This document shows, in pieces, positions 30,772 through 41,978 of a stretch of 64,000 nt of DNA. The first letter of the stretch is position 1, and every line of letters begins with the position of its first letter. The stretch is from Leucosporidium creatinivorum (Eukaryota; Basidiomycota; Microbotryomycetes; Leucosporidiales; Leucosporidiaceae), in contig BCKL01000009.1 in assembly GCA_001600635.1 (NCBI GenBank), positions 310,001 to 374,000 of the forward strand, given 5' to 3'. The position numbers were made by a program, and so were the translations under genes. The notes below the pieces were generated by a model that did no database searches, was not told the origin of the DNA, and saw only the letters and a program-made list of their open reading frames with translations.

Positions 30772-33069
30772 GCCCTTGACGTCGATGACCTTGCGCTCCT
30801 TGTCCAACAGGCCGTGGAACTCTTTCGGCAGGATGTCACGCTCAAAGTTGAAGTTTGAGCTGCCGGAGAGGGCGTCCGAAACGGCGGCGTCGAACTTGGC
30901 GGGGTGGGCGGTGGAGAGGACGATCTGGACGACATTGGGCTCGCTGTAAAGTGAGGAGCATTAGCAAGCGGTCCGCGAGACTCAGAAGCGAGCAGAGCAG
31001 CTCACTTGGTCTTGGCGACGCGGTTGGCGACGCTGAGTCCGACGGCCGTATGCGGGTCGGCGACGTATGATCCGAACTCTCCAGAGAGGTTGAAGTACTT
31101 CTGGATAGTAGCGGTGGTCTGTTGCACATCAAAAGAGAGTTAGCTTGGCTTCCCTCAACGTCCTCGATCGACTCACCTCCTCATCCGAAGCGCGGTCGGC
31201 GATCATATCCCTCCTTGCGGCAGCGACAGCAAGCTTGGGAACGACAACGCGGCCCTCACTCTTGAGCTTATCCATCCACTCCTTGACGCAAGCCGACGCC
31301 ATGCGGATCTTGGCGTGCTGTCCTCCATCCACCTCGCCATCGGCAGCGACAGCGCCAGCGGTGCAGCCCTCGAGGGCAAGGTAGAAGAGCAGGCGCTCAA
31401 AGTTGGAGGAAACGAGGATGTCCATGGCGGGGGAGAGGGTCTCGGCGACACCTCCAGTCGCCTGCTTGCCATCCGAGCTGCCGACGACGGCGTCGGTCTG
31501 AGCCGACGACTCCTCATCCACGCGCGAAGAGTCGGCCTTCTCGTAGCGGCCGGTCTTCCAGAAGCGAGCGAGAATGTCGTTGGCGTTGGTAGCGACGACG
31601 AGAGGCTCCATGGGGAGTCCGAGGTGCTTGGCGTAGTATCCGGCGAGGACGTCGCCGAAGTTTCCAGTGGGGACGGCGAACTGGATCTTGGGGTCGATGA
31701 TGTCGTAGGGGAGTTGGCGCTGAACGTTGAAGTAGGCGGAGAAGTAGTAGACGGTCTGGGCGAGGATGCGGGCCCAGTTGATCGAGTTGATGGCCCCGAG
31801 GCGGTACTCGGCGTTGAAGGCAGTGTCGGAGAAGAGGGCCTTGACAATGTCCTGTAGCGATGAAGGCAAGTCAGTGCTTGTTGTGTGACTTCATAGCTTC
31901 GTCTATGCTCACCTGGCAATCGTCAAAGGTGCCGTCGACGGCGAGGTTGAAGACGTTCTCGTCGGTGACGGTGGTCATCTGCGCCTCCTGGATAGGCGAG
32001 ACACGTCCCTTGGGGTGAAGGATGAAGATGGAGATGTCCTTCTTCGAGCGAAGACCGTAGATGGCGGCACTGTGGAGCGAGCGAGAGAGGCGAGGGTCAG
32101 CGCCGAAGGTTGCTCAGGCAGTGTCCAGCGTCCGGCTCACCTTCCCGTGTCTCCAGAGGTAGCTCCAACGACAGTGAGCTTCTCGCGCTGTCCCTCGGGC
32201 TTGCCCTCGTTCTTGCGCTTGAGGAAGTACTCGAAGAGGTTGCCGAGGAATTGAAGGGCGACGTCCTTGAAGGCGAAGGTAGGGCCGTGGAAGAGCTCGA
32301 GGATGTACTCCTTCTCTCCAACACGCTTGACGGGGGCGATCTCGGGGTGACGGAAGGTGGAGTAGGAGCGCTCGATGAGCTCCTTGAGGTCCTCGCAGGG
32401 GATCTCCTTGCAGGGGATGAAGAGCGAGTAGAGCTCGAGGGCGAGCTCGGTGAATGAGAGGTGTTGCCAGTCGTGCTCCCAGTTCTCGGGGAGAGCGGGA
32501 AGGTGGGCGGGGATGTAGAGTCCTCCGTTGGGAGCGAGTCCGGTGAGGACGGTCTGCGAAGGCAGCGGAAGGGGGTCAGCTCTGTCGTAAGGCGTCGGAG
32601 TAAAGCCGAGGTGGTTCTGTATGATTATCCAGGCTACTTGTCGTCCTCCTTCAGCCAGCTCGGACCCTGTAGCCCTCCCTCCGGAAGTGCATCCTCCCCT
32701 CGCTCGTGCTCGCGTCCCAAACGTGTCGGTCGTCTCGTCTGCTGAGCTGCAGCTCTAGCGAGCAGCACAGAAAGTCCTGTAGCCATGCATAGCGCCCATC
32801 CACCCTTTCCTTCCAGCTTCTGCACCTCCTCAGACGGCCATCTTGCCAAATCTCGTCGTCGGAAGGAGGCGGTCGCTGCCGAGCTACAGGGATCGTCCCA
32901 GCCGCTTCCACGGCAGCCTGCGCTCGTTCATGATACTCCTACAGCGCTGTCTCTGCTCTCTGCGGTCCTCCAGAGCTGTGCAGAGGTGTGTAACGGCTCA
33001 ACTCACCTCCTCGAAGCTGAGGCGCTCCTCGCCGCCACGGGTGGACAGGTACTTCATCGAGTGAGGCAT
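30679..33069 (-). CDS. THR4: Threonine synthase
   Basis: PLP-dependent enzyme converting O-phosphohomoserine to threonine in the cytosol. Exon 1 (33069-33007) encodes MPHSMKYLSTRGGEERLSFE, a hallmark of eukaryotic threonine synthases. After a long intron of about 450 nt come LAPNGGLYIPAHLP, GPTFAFKDVALQF with the PLP lysine, VVGATSGDTGSAA, INSINWARILAQTVYYF and AVPTGNFGDVLAGYYAK. The C-terminus is EVGELVKKGQAPEGGKISV. About six exons. A Ser/Asp-rich insertion (VDEESSAQTDAVVGSSDGKQ) sits before the C-terminal domain. The last ~94 bp, including the stop, recur twice just downstream. The gene is divergent from a GST gene. Identity is secure; internal exon ends were checked by frame only. Confidence 0.93.
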
Positions 33070-33365
33070 GACGATCTGTAGTTCGATAGTGCGAAGAAGG
33101 TGATGGTACAGCGAGCGAACAAGAGCTCTCGAAAGGTGGAAGAAGGGGAGAGGCAAGGGCGGGAGTCAACCGCAGCGAAATGTCTCGCTGTGGGTCGTCA
33201 GGCTGCTTCTGTAGATGCTGGGGGCTACGCAGAGCAAACTGATGTCGATTCTACTGACCTACAAGAAGAGCGAGACCTTACCTCCTTTCCGCTCGGCGCA
33301 GAGGAGGTGCTCGGCTTTGGCCTCGAAACAGCAGCTCTTCGGCTTGCGCCGCGAAAGTATCAGCT

Positions 33366-33372
33366 TATATAA
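33366..33372 (+). promoter_or_regulatory. Probable TATA box of the GST gene
   Basis: TATATAA within AGCTTATATAATAACAC on the plus strand, 126 nt before the GST ATG at 33498. It lies in the 428-bp divergent region (33070-33497) shared with threonine synthase, where nothing else was recognised. Confidence 0.45.
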
Positions 33373-33497
33373 TAACACACAACTACAGCTCTTCGCAAGG
33401 TCGATTTTGCTGGCATGACGACCTCCGCCCAATTGACCAACTCTGCCTCTCTCTCTTCCTCCGTTTCGCCTGCTTCTTTGCTGCTTGACTATAGAGG

Positions 33498-34551
33498 ATG
33501 AAGTTTACGTACCTACCTGTCCGAGGTGAGCTACTGCTGCTCTGATGTGCTACAGCTGTCCAAACTCACAACGAGCCGTCACACACAGGTCGCGCTGAGC
33601 CAATCCTCCTCCTCCTTATCGACTCCAACACTGACTTTGAGCAAGAGATCATCACCGCCGAGGTAGGTTACATCGCTCTGCTCTCCTGCAGACCCTTCTG
33701 CCGAGCTGCAGACCGCTGACCCACGTCAATTCGGCGCCCCACAGGATTGGCGCGAGATGAAGGCCAAGGGAGAGACTGGACCACCTCGTTTTCCGTTTGG
33801 TGGATTACCGACGTTGACGTTCGGTCATGGAGCTCGAGGCGGGCAAGATACCATCCTGGCTGAGACGGGCGCGATCCTCCTCTTCCTCGAAGGCAAGCTC
33901 GCGGCTCCCAAATCGGTTCTTGTGAGTTTAACTGTGCGCCACCGTACCCTGAAGAGCTGCACTAATCGTCTGCTTTCAACACAGAGCCCTCCGGACGCTC
34001 GCGCTCGCCTCGAGATGGTGCGCGAAGCCTCGGCTTTCCTCCTCAACCGCCTCTTCGCCTCCGCCTCCTCTTCCGACTGGCTCGGCCCTACCTCCCGGCA
34101 GCACATGCTCTCCACCCTAATCCTCCCCTACCTCACCTCCCTCTCCCACCACCTCGGCTCGGCCTTCTTCCCTCCCCTCCTCACCGCCCCTCTCACCCTC
34201 GGTCAACCTGGCTCCTCCCTCTCTGCTGCTGCAGCTTCGGCTACCACTGTCATCTCTTTCATCGAGGAGCTGTTCCCCAACACCCTCGGCGCAGGCGAGA
34301 ACGGAGGCATGCAGAAGCGATTCCCGCTCTGCGAGAAGCTGAGGACCGACGTGGAAACGAGGCCACGGATCAAGGCGTGGATTGAGTCGGGCAAGAGGGA
34401 GGTCAGATGGACGCTGTGGGAGCATGGCAGTACCGAGTGGATCAAGGAGCAGGCGGAGAAGTACGATGTCGAGGAGTCGGCTCTCGGCGATGCTGTCAAG
34501 TCGACTCTGGCGGAGGCAAGCCAGGAAGCTGAGATGGATACTGGGGTGTAG
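33498..34551 (+). CDS. Glutathione S-transferase-like protein
   Basis: 281 residues, exons 33498-33525, 33589-33662, 33745-33921, 33985-34551. The N-terminus MKFTYLPVRGRAEPILLLL carries the thioredoxin-fold start with the catalytic-type Tyr and the RGRAEPI turn of sigma/mu-like GSTs. FPFGGLPTLTF and then ILAETGAILLFLEGKL form the glutathione-binding cis-Pro and acidic/Ser region; ETGAI matches the usual E-S/T-x-A-I. The helical C-terminal domain (ARLEMVREASAFLLNRLF) follows. The tail after residue ~230 (WTLWEHGSTEWIKEQAEKYD) is an extension beyond ordinary GSTs. It probably conjugates glutathione to electrophiles in the cytosol; substrate unknown. Confidence 0.8.
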
Positions 34552-34892
34552 TGTTGGCTATCAAGGGGGGATGTCTATTACAGCAGCTTTCCGAGGCTAT
34601 CTTCGCCGTCTTCCACGCGCCGAAGGTCGATCAGCGAGCTCGGTCGAGCAGTCCCTTCGCCTTCACCTTCGGCTCCTCAACTGCGCTGCAGCCTTCAAGT
34701 GCGGGCTGAAGATGAAGCTCGTGCATCCCTTGCTTCACTCGTACGTTCAACAGCTCGTCAGCGCCGAATTCAGCAGTTGTTCTGCGGCAACGATCGAGAC
34801 TCACGAGGCAAGCATTCCAAGCATTCAATCAAACCCGGTCGCAGCTCCTTCCAAGGGCTTTGCTTTGCTTGCTCTTCCTCCCACCAGCAACC
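34552..34892. other. Intergenic, promoter of the GH16 gene
   Basis: 341 bp between two plus-strand genes; no conserved reading frame or clear TATA seen. Confidence 0.4.
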
Positions 34893-36591
34893 ATGAAGCT
34901 CACTACAGCAGCTATAGCCCTCGGCCTGTGCTCCCTCGCCTCGGCCAAGACTTGGGTCCTCAGCGAGAGGCTCGCCGTGAGTTGCTTCGCTCTCCTCGAT
35001 GCGAAAGGACGCGCCTGAGTTGTTGACCTTGCTCTTGGCCTTCCTTCGCAGGGTGCAAGCTTGATACAGGCGTTCAACTTTGAGGTCGGCGCTGGTGAGT
35101 TGTGTTGCTTGACCTTTGGAGCTGGGGCTGCTGCGCCGAGCCCCTCTCCTTTTCTCCCCTTTCCCTCGCTCGGTTGGCTGACCTTTCTGCACCCGCTCGC
35201 CTCGTATGTAGGAACCGACAATGGAGGAATCGCAGACTATGGATCGCTACAGACCTCACGTCGGAGGGTAAGCCTACTTCCCGCACCTAAGCTTCGCTTC
35301 GCCCATGCTCGGCGCGGGCATCCAGCGAGCCGACTCGACGAGTGATTTCGTCGCTGCGCTGCCCTCCTGGCACCCCTTCGACGCTTTAATTACCTCTTAA
35401 TATCTCGGAACATCCTACTAACCCATTCTGACGTCCTGCAGGGTCTTCTCTCCGTCTCGGCGAAGACGGGCTACACCATGCTCAAGACCTCGACTGGCCC
35501 TGTGACTCCCGAGGGCAATCGAGAGTCTATTCGGATATCCTCAAAGACGTTTCACAAAGGCGGCCTCTTTGTCTTCGACGTGAGTAGACTAGGCCAGCGT
35601 CGACGACGAGAGCTGACCTTCCCTCCTCGCTACTAGATTTCTCATATGCCGACCGGGTGCGGAGTATGGCCAGCTTTGTGGGCCGTGGCACCTTACAACT
35701 GGCCCACAGGAGGAGAGATCGACATCATCGAGGGCGTGCACGCGTGAGTCGAGCCGACGAAGACGGGGCCGACTCGGAGGGCAACGCCGAGCTGATTCCT
35801 TGCTCGCAACAGCACGACACAGAACATGATGAGTACCCACACTGGCGCCAACTGCACTCAGCAGACCACTGGCTTCACCGGCACCTTCGCATGTACGTCT
35901 GGCGCCTCTCGAGACCATCGCCGAAGCTGACGGTCCTCTCGGCAGACACCGCCAACCCTGCTCTGCGCAACACGTGCGACGTCACTCTTACTCAGAACCA
36001 AGGCTGTGGTGTGCGGAGTCCTAGCACCAAGAGCTTGTTCGTTCTATCCTTTCTTTCGCTGAGCCTCAGCTGACCTTCGGCGCCGACCCTTAGCGGTGCC
36101 CCGTTCAATCAGGCCCAAGGCGGTGTCTACGCCCTCCAGTGGGACGACGATGGTCTACGAACCTACTTCTGGCCTCGCAGTGCTATCCCTGCCGATATCA
36201 CTGCTGGAGCGCCGACCGGAACAGGCTGGGGAACGCCGGCCAACTTCGTCTCGGCCACAGGCTGCTCCATGGACCATTTCGATTACGCCGTCTTAGTCAT
36301 CAACACCAATTTGTGCGGCACTTGGGGTTCTGGTGTCTGGAATGACGGTACGTAGCTGCGGACGTCGTGACGACCTCGGCTCGGCGGCGATGCTGACCGA
36401 CTTTGTCACTTACCCTCCCCCTGCTACACTCAACACTCCTTCGCCTACTCGCAGACCTCTCGTCCGCAGGCCAGAAGTACTCCTGCGCCGCCAAAACAGG
36501 CTACGCGACCTGTGAGGCGTACGTGCGGGCAAATCCTGGAGCCTTTCGACAAGCATATTGGACACTGCGTGACATCAAAGTCTACGCCTGA
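34893..36591 (+). CDS. Secreted GH16 endo-beta-1,3(4)-glucanase
   Basis: Glycoside hydrolase family 16 enzyme acting on cell-wall or environmental beta-glucan. The signal peptide [18 protein letters not shown] is followed by [20 protein letters not shown]. The active-site strand reads [10 protein letters not shown], the E-x-D-x-x-E catalytic triad with nucleophile and acid/base intact. [15 protein letters not shown] precedes it and [14 protein letters not shown] and [20 protein letters not shown] follow, all GH16 landmarks. At least nine exons: 34893-34976, 35052-35094, 35212-35267, 35443 or 35442-35579, 35637-35743, 35814 onward, with the last ending at the TGA 36589-36591. No GPI or transmembrane tail, so it is free and secreted. 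It converges on a secreted double-psi barrel protein. Confidence 0.9.
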
Positions 36592-36953
36592 TTTTCTCGG
36601 ATTTTCGGTCGAATTTGCTACAGAATCAGGGGGGAGGGAGAATGTCTACATCGCTTACAGGGGAGGACGAGCGGGAGCGGCGATAGATGGAGGGGCCGAG
36701 TTTCGGGCTGTTGTAACCTGTATCGGGTCTGTAGTTACTTCTCAGCTGGAGGCGAAGCGAGAGCAGTCAAGTTCTGTGTCAGTGTGCGACAAGAGCGCAG
36801 TCCGAACGAGCTGCATAAAGCACTGCTCTCAGTTCTCGGCGCTCGCTCGCTGTGGCTCCGAAGTCGAGTAAGGGCTACAACAGCGAATTAAGTGACAGCA
36901 GAAGCATCTCTATAGCGAGTCTAGTAAAGGAGAAGGGCGATGACCGACCCCGC
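36592..36953. other. Convergent intergenic region
   Basis: 362 bp between the 3' ends of the GH16 and double-psi barrel genes; nothing coding recognised. Confidence 0.4.
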
Positions 36954-38136
36954 TCAGTTCCACACCCAGCTGATAGGGAGCACTCCGTCGTCAAAGTCGC
37001 CGATGGCGCCGAACGCTCCTGTCGAGAGGTCCAACGAGTACTGGGAGTCGCAGCTGGGGCAGGCGTCCTGTTCAAACGAGGGGAGAAGAGTCAGATCATG
37101 TTCATTGAGCGACCTGAGCTCGAACGCTCTCGTCGGCGAAGCTCGGCGCTCCAGCCTCCTCGGCGAGCAATCGAACTCACAGCAACGATGGCCACCACGC
37201 TCTTGCCGTTAGCCGTGTTGGTGATGGTAAGGCTCTTTCCACAGTACTGGCTCTCCTGGTTCAAGTTGCCGTAAAGGCGCCAGTCGAGCGCGACGAGGGG
37301 CGTCGAGTCGGCGTTGACGTTTCCACACGCTCCGGCGACGCCGTATTCTGAAGAAGAGCGAAAGGTCAGCTCTCGAAGGCGGAAAGAGAGAACCGAGATT
37401 CGACGAACGGTAGAAGTAGGTAGCCTGGCCGGTGAAAGGAGTGACGCTGGAGGCCGCCGAAGTAGTCGCTGCCGGCGAAGTGGTGGTTGACGTAGAAGCC
37501 GGCTGTACGGTAGTCGTTACGGCCGCTGGCGCTTTCGACGAAGTGGTTCCACCGTTCTTCACGCAGGCGCCGTTGGAGAGAGTGTAGCCCGTGTTGCAGC
37601 CTGAACCGAGAGAAAGGTCAGGCGGCGCCGAGAAAGCCAGAGCAGAAGAAGAAGGACTCACGGAAGCTGCACACCTTGCTAGCGCAGTACTGGTGAGAGC
37701 CAGTGGGAATGGATTGCCCATTGCAATCGGCAGTGACCGAACAGCTCTTCGAGGTCGAGGAAGGAGCGGGACTGCTCGGCGCCGAGGTCGACAAAGGGGC
37801 CGAGGAGCTGGACGAGACGCTTGACCAAGCCTGGGTCGAGGCAGAGGAGGACACAGGAGATCCATTCTCGGCGCTGACGGTGACCTCGGTGACGAATCCG
37901 GTGAACTTGGGGTTGTAGACGACTCGGCGAGGCGTGCCCTTGCCGCGAGCCTGGAGGGTGGCGTTGACGACGGCGCGGCGACCCATTCCCAAGGCTTCGA
38001 AGAAGGGGGCTTTCCAGTTGCCCGAGCGCTCTTCCAGGAGCGGGGAGGAGGATTCGAGGAGAGCGACCGGCGCAGGGAGGGCGGAGGAAAGGGTAGCGAG
38101 GAGAAGGAGGGGAGCGACAAGAGTGGTAGAGAGCAT
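36954..38136 (-). CDS. Secreted double-psi beta-barrel (RlpA/expansin-like) protein
   Basis: Starts with signal peptide MLSTTLVAPLLLLATLSSAL. A pro-region (NATLQARGKGTPRRVV, with dibasic sites) and a long Ser/Thr-rich, probably O-glycosylated linker follow. Then comes a small cysteine-rich module (CSVTADCNGQ, YCASKVCSFRCNTGYTL, GACVKNGG). After a second Ser/Thr linker the barrel domain begins: ATYFYREYGVAGACGNVNAD, LVALDWRLYGN, YCGKSLTITNTANGKSVVAI, VADACPSCDSQYSLDLSTGA and the end LPISWVWN. The VADACPSC and DLSTGAF blocks with the conserved Asp are typical of fungal RlpA-like, loosenin and kiwellin-like proteins that bind or loosen polysaccharide. Four exons; stop at 36956-36954. No enzyme activity is implied. 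Pairing with the GH16 gene suggests wall remodelling. Confidence 0.85.
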
Positions 38137-38958
38137 GGTGGAGAGGGTCGGCGAAGGAGTGGTGTGGTAACGAAGGTGGAGGTGAAAAGGACTGGTTGAA
38201 AGGGCGAGCTATCAAAGCCGCAAGTGAAAGACGAAAGGAGAAAGAAAGAAGAAGGGGGGAGAGCTGCCAGAGCTCGAAAGGCGAAGACGAAACGAAACGA
38301 AGTGAAGAGAAGGAGAGCAAGAGGTGTGGGAACGGTGGACAACCTTTTACGAACGCTGCATGCAACCCACGAGCTCGTGCATGACAATCACCCTCGTTAG
38401 CGGCCCTGGCCGACCCTCGGTGCCCTCCGCGACCGACTCGACTGAACTGAGCTCCATCAGGCTCAAAGAGGCTGGCCTTTGGAGGAGCATTACAGTCGAC
38501 AAATGGCGTTTGCTACTTCGAGCTTCTGTCGAGCTAATTGCCTGCGCAGAAGAGGGCTCCGCATCAGGCCGAGAAGAGGCGAGTAAGAAGGAGGAGGGGG
38601 CTGGCAACGCCGAGAATCGCAAGAGCAAGTCCGAGAGCGGCATGATCCAAGCTGATCTGCGGAGCTGCAGTGGGATATCTGGCTTCCTCTGGCACTCCGC
38701 TGCGCACCCTCTCACCCCTTTACGATCTGTAGCGTGGCCCCAGCCGAAGGGGGAGGAGAAGGTGACGTTCGGCCGAGCAGAGGATCGACAGCGGCGGGCT
38801 GAGCTTGTAATGACGCATTTTGTAGCTGTCTTGATGCTCCTGCTGCCGCTGCTGTAGTCGAGTAGAACTGCGAGGAAATGGGCAGAGCCAAGAAAGCGGC
38901 TCGCGCCTTTCGCCTTTCTGGCTCCGTCCTCTCACTTCGTTTCTGTACCCGACTCGCC
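38137..38958. other. Divergent intergenic region
   Basis: 822 bp between two divergent genes. Several open frames overlap here (for example minus 38347-38715), but none shows conserved motifs or convincing starts. Probably promoters and 5' UTRs. Confidence 0.4.
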
Positions 38959-40622
38959 ATGTACCAGAATACAGGCCAAAGGCAGTACCATCCCCACAAC
39001 GCCTTCGGCTACCCTGCAGCTCCTGCCTTCTCGTTTGCGCCTACACCAGCGCCCGCTGCCGCTCCCGCTCCTTCGGACGACGTACACTTCGTCTTGGGCA
39101 GTCGGTCGACTTCGTATGGGACGTTACCGTAGACCTGAAGGACGGAAGCGCCCGAACCACCCTACCCTCTAGCGCAGATCTGCGCTCCACCGTCTTCGAG
39201 GGAACTTGGTCACTAGACCTGACCTGCAAAGAGGAATATTCGACACCACCGCGTTCTTGCTCGTCGTGATACAGACCGTTCCACAGGGCTCTGCGCGGCG
39301 AGCTTGGCCCAGCATGCTCGTCAAAGTGGAGGATTTGGAGGGCCTGCCTCGGTGGGGACCATTCGAGGCGGAGGTGAAGAAGAGTCCATCGAGTGTTCAC
39401 ACCGAATCACAGCAATGTGGAAGCGTTGCCGTCACGCGCCCGCTCGGAAAGACTCCCAAGCGCTTCAGGATCATCCTGGAGGTCGGCAGCCGAGGTCGTT
39501 CTCGCGAGCTCGCTTCGCTGGAGAAACAGATCGCTTCGTTGAATGTCGATCGGGCTAAGCGGTACATCAGTAAGCTTTCATTTTTTTCCTCTGTCTTGCT
39601 GGATCTACGCTGACTCCCCGCTTCCGCCTCTGCCACCTACGCCTCCTTCCCCCTTCGCTTCGCTCTTCACAGCCCGATCCGCGAGTCGCCACCCCTACGA
39701 CGTGTGCTTCACCTTCCCCGCCACCAATACCGAGATCTGGGAGACTTCGGCGTTCCTCAAGAAGCAGTCTTCCTACTTCGCCGACCTCCTCACCTCCGAG
39801 TTCGCGGAAGGAACGCCTACCGCCTCGAGCAAGAAGCGCAAGGTCACTGCAGAAGGATCCACCACCGTGGGGAAACCCAAGTTGGACTCGGCGTTTGACG
39901 ACTCGGACGACGAAACGGACCGAGCTTTGGCGCTCGACAAGCGGGACGAGCCGACGTGCGAGCTACCCATTCACGAGATCACCATCACATCCTCATTCAC
40001 CACCTACCGTGCCGTACTCTGCTACCTCCGCACCGGCTACATCACCTTCTCCAAGCTCTCTTCCTCCTCGCCCGAACCCCCGCCTTCGTCTCGGGCGCCG
40101 ACGCCTCCCATCGCCGCACTCCCGCCCGCTCCTTTCCACTTCGGGGTCGGGACACCGCCTGTCGGCCTGTCGTCCCAACCCCCACCAACGCCCTCGTCAG
40201 AGCTACCACCGTTCCCCCGTCCTGCCTCGCCCTCTCCCTTCTCCTCCTCGGCCGCTCCCGCCGCTTTAGCCCCCACTCCCACTCCCACCGCCTCCGATCC
40301 TCTCCTCGCTCCACCACCCTCCGTCTCCCCCAAATCAGTTTACCGCCTCGCCCATCTCCTCGACCACACCGTCCTCCAATCCCTCGCCCTCAAAGAGCTC
40401 GCTTCGCAGCTCACCACTTCCAACATCGCGACCGAGCTCTTTGGCGATGTAGCGAGGGCGTGCCCCGAGGTGTGGAAGATAGAGATGGAGTATTGTGTGA
40501 AGCATTGGGCGACGGTCAAGGATTCGCAGGCGATGAAGGAGATTGAGGCGTTGGTGGAGAGGGAGGAGTTGCCCGGTGTGGGGAGGGTGCTGATGGAGTT
40601 GGCCAAGAGGTTGAGGACTTGA
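38959..40622 (+). CDS. BTB/POZ-domain protein, possible N-terminal MATH remnant
   Basis: Protein-interaction adaptor, possibly for cullin-3 ubiquitin ligases. The model 38959-39128, 39232-39569, 39673-40622 gives 485 residues. The BTB core starts SRHPYDVCFTFPATN, then SAFLKKQSSYFADLLTSEFA, with an inserted basic/acidic loop (KKRKV, DDSDDETDRALALDKRDE), then ITITSSFTTYRAVLCYLRTG. A Pro/Ser-rich insertion (about 75 residues) interrupts the domain before VYRLAHLLDHTVLQSLALKE. The N-terminal half (PSMLVKVEDLEGLP, TPKRFRIILEVGS) precedes a coiled stretch. Inside the first intron another frame reads VDFVWDVTVDLKDG and FEGTWSLDLTC, which look like MATH-domain strands, so the first intron model may be wrong or the assembly may have indels there. 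Confidence 0.7.
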
Positions 40623-40948
40623 GAGGTTTCGGATGACGTTCGCTTGTTATTGTACAACTCTCTGCATCACTCAGCTCCTTCGCAGCCTCGTCAAGAGCTG
40701 TAATGGCGTCGAGAGCCAGCGAGCAGCCATCGCCGAGAAAGGGGTCGGGTTGGAAAAAGACGATGAGAGCAGTTGCACTTGGGAGCTCAAGCCGCAATGA
40801 CAGTCCCCTGCTCGTCTACAGATCACATACACTACACCGAGCCCCTGCCCTCCGACTGCGATGCGGTGCTGGATTCAGCCCGCTCGGCTTGGCCTCCGCG
40901 TTTCTCTCGCTCTTGCCACTCGCTCGTCTTCGCGCTTTCTCTAGACTC
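40623..40948. other. Intergenic, promoter of the CYSTM gene
   Basis: 326 bp between two plus-strand genes; CT-rich near the end. Nothing else seen. Confidence 0.4.
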
Positions 40949-41595
40949 ATGTCCAACCAGAACTATTACGGAGGAGGAGGCTGTATGTCGGCACCTCCAT
41001 TCTGCTCGCTATCAGCTCTACTGACGTGCGCTCTTCGCCTCTCCAGACGGCCAACCTCAGATGCCACCAAACGCATACGGCGGGGGCCAGGACAAGGGAC
41101 AGCAGCAGTACTATGGTCCTCCTCAAGGCCAGCAACAATGGGGACCACCTCAAGGTCAATACCCTCCTCAGGTGCGTGAAGCGGCAGCGCCAAGCGTTTT
41201 GAGCGGCGGGATCAGTTCGCTGATGTGTTTCTGTCGACGAGTAGCAACAGTATGGACAGCAGCCGCAGCCACAAATGGTGTATGTGCAGCAACCGCAACA
41301 ACAGAGCTCGAGCGGACCAGGATGTTGTGCAGCTTGGTGAGTTTTTGACTGAGCTCGGTGGTGCGGAGGTTCGGCCGCGCGCTTCTTAGGCGCTGGGAGG
41401 GTGAGAAAGGTGTTGGCGAGTAGGATCGGTTCGGCGTATCAGAAGAATGGCTGGAAGGTGTCGGCGAGTAGCAAGGTGCAGAAGAGCAGGCCGCTGACCT
41501 TCATTTCGCCTTTCCCCTCTCCCTCTTCTCCTTACCTTCTCGCGACAAGCTGTGGAGCATTGGCATGCTGCTGCTGTCTCGACATGCTCTTCTAA
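40949..41595 (+). CDS. CYSTM-domain small protein
   Basis: Exons 40949-40982, 41047-41171, 41245-41336, 41550-41595 give 98 residues. The N-terminus MSNQNYYGGGGYGQPQM is Gly/Gln/Tyr-rich with PPQGQQQWGPPQG repeats, followed by QMVYVQQPQQQ and the C-terminal CYSTM module PGCCAACCGALACCCCLDMLF, interrupted by the last intron. CYSTM proteins insert by this Cys-rich tail into the plasma or vacuolar membrane and are linked with stress, manganese or deoxynucleotide responses in yeasts and plants. The order (Pro/Gln-rich head, Cys cluster, ending LDMLF) matches the family closely. The last exon is 46 nt after a 213-nt intron. It is a cousin of the cysteine-rich gene at 4585-5011. Confidence 0.85.
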
Positions 41596-41978
41596 TCTTA
41601 TCCAGCACGATTTGCGCACTCCCAAGGGCTCGAACGTGAGTTCTCTAGCCCGCCAGAACTCGGCGCCGATGGCTGACCCCGCTTTCTCGCAGACTCGAAG
41701 CTCAGAAGGCACCCCTTCAACCATCCACGACTCTACTACACATCTATATCCCTTCTCTAGTTCTCTCCGTCACGACCTGTAACCAACTACGACGTTCTTC
41801 TCGCAAGGCCGGCCCGTTCGGCGAGAGGATCGGGCGCGGAAGGCGAGACTGGAAGCTCCTTCTCTTGCTGCTCGGGGCTCTCAGGCCGACGACAGTATCT
41901 CCACTGTTGTCTTCAGATGGTGTGATAGCTTGTAAAGCCTTTTGCAACCCCTCGAGGACTACCCTCGGCGCCAGCCCC
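41596..41978. other. Convergent intergenic region
   Basis: 383 bp between 3' ends of the CYSTM gene and the multi-pass membrane gene. No conserved frame. Confidence 0.4.

Noticed and set aside
38347-38715. 122-codon minus-strand frame between the double-psi barrel and BTB genes
   Set aside because: Composition not distinct from random frames in this GC-rich DNA and no motif; start codon position not supported by any promoter signal.
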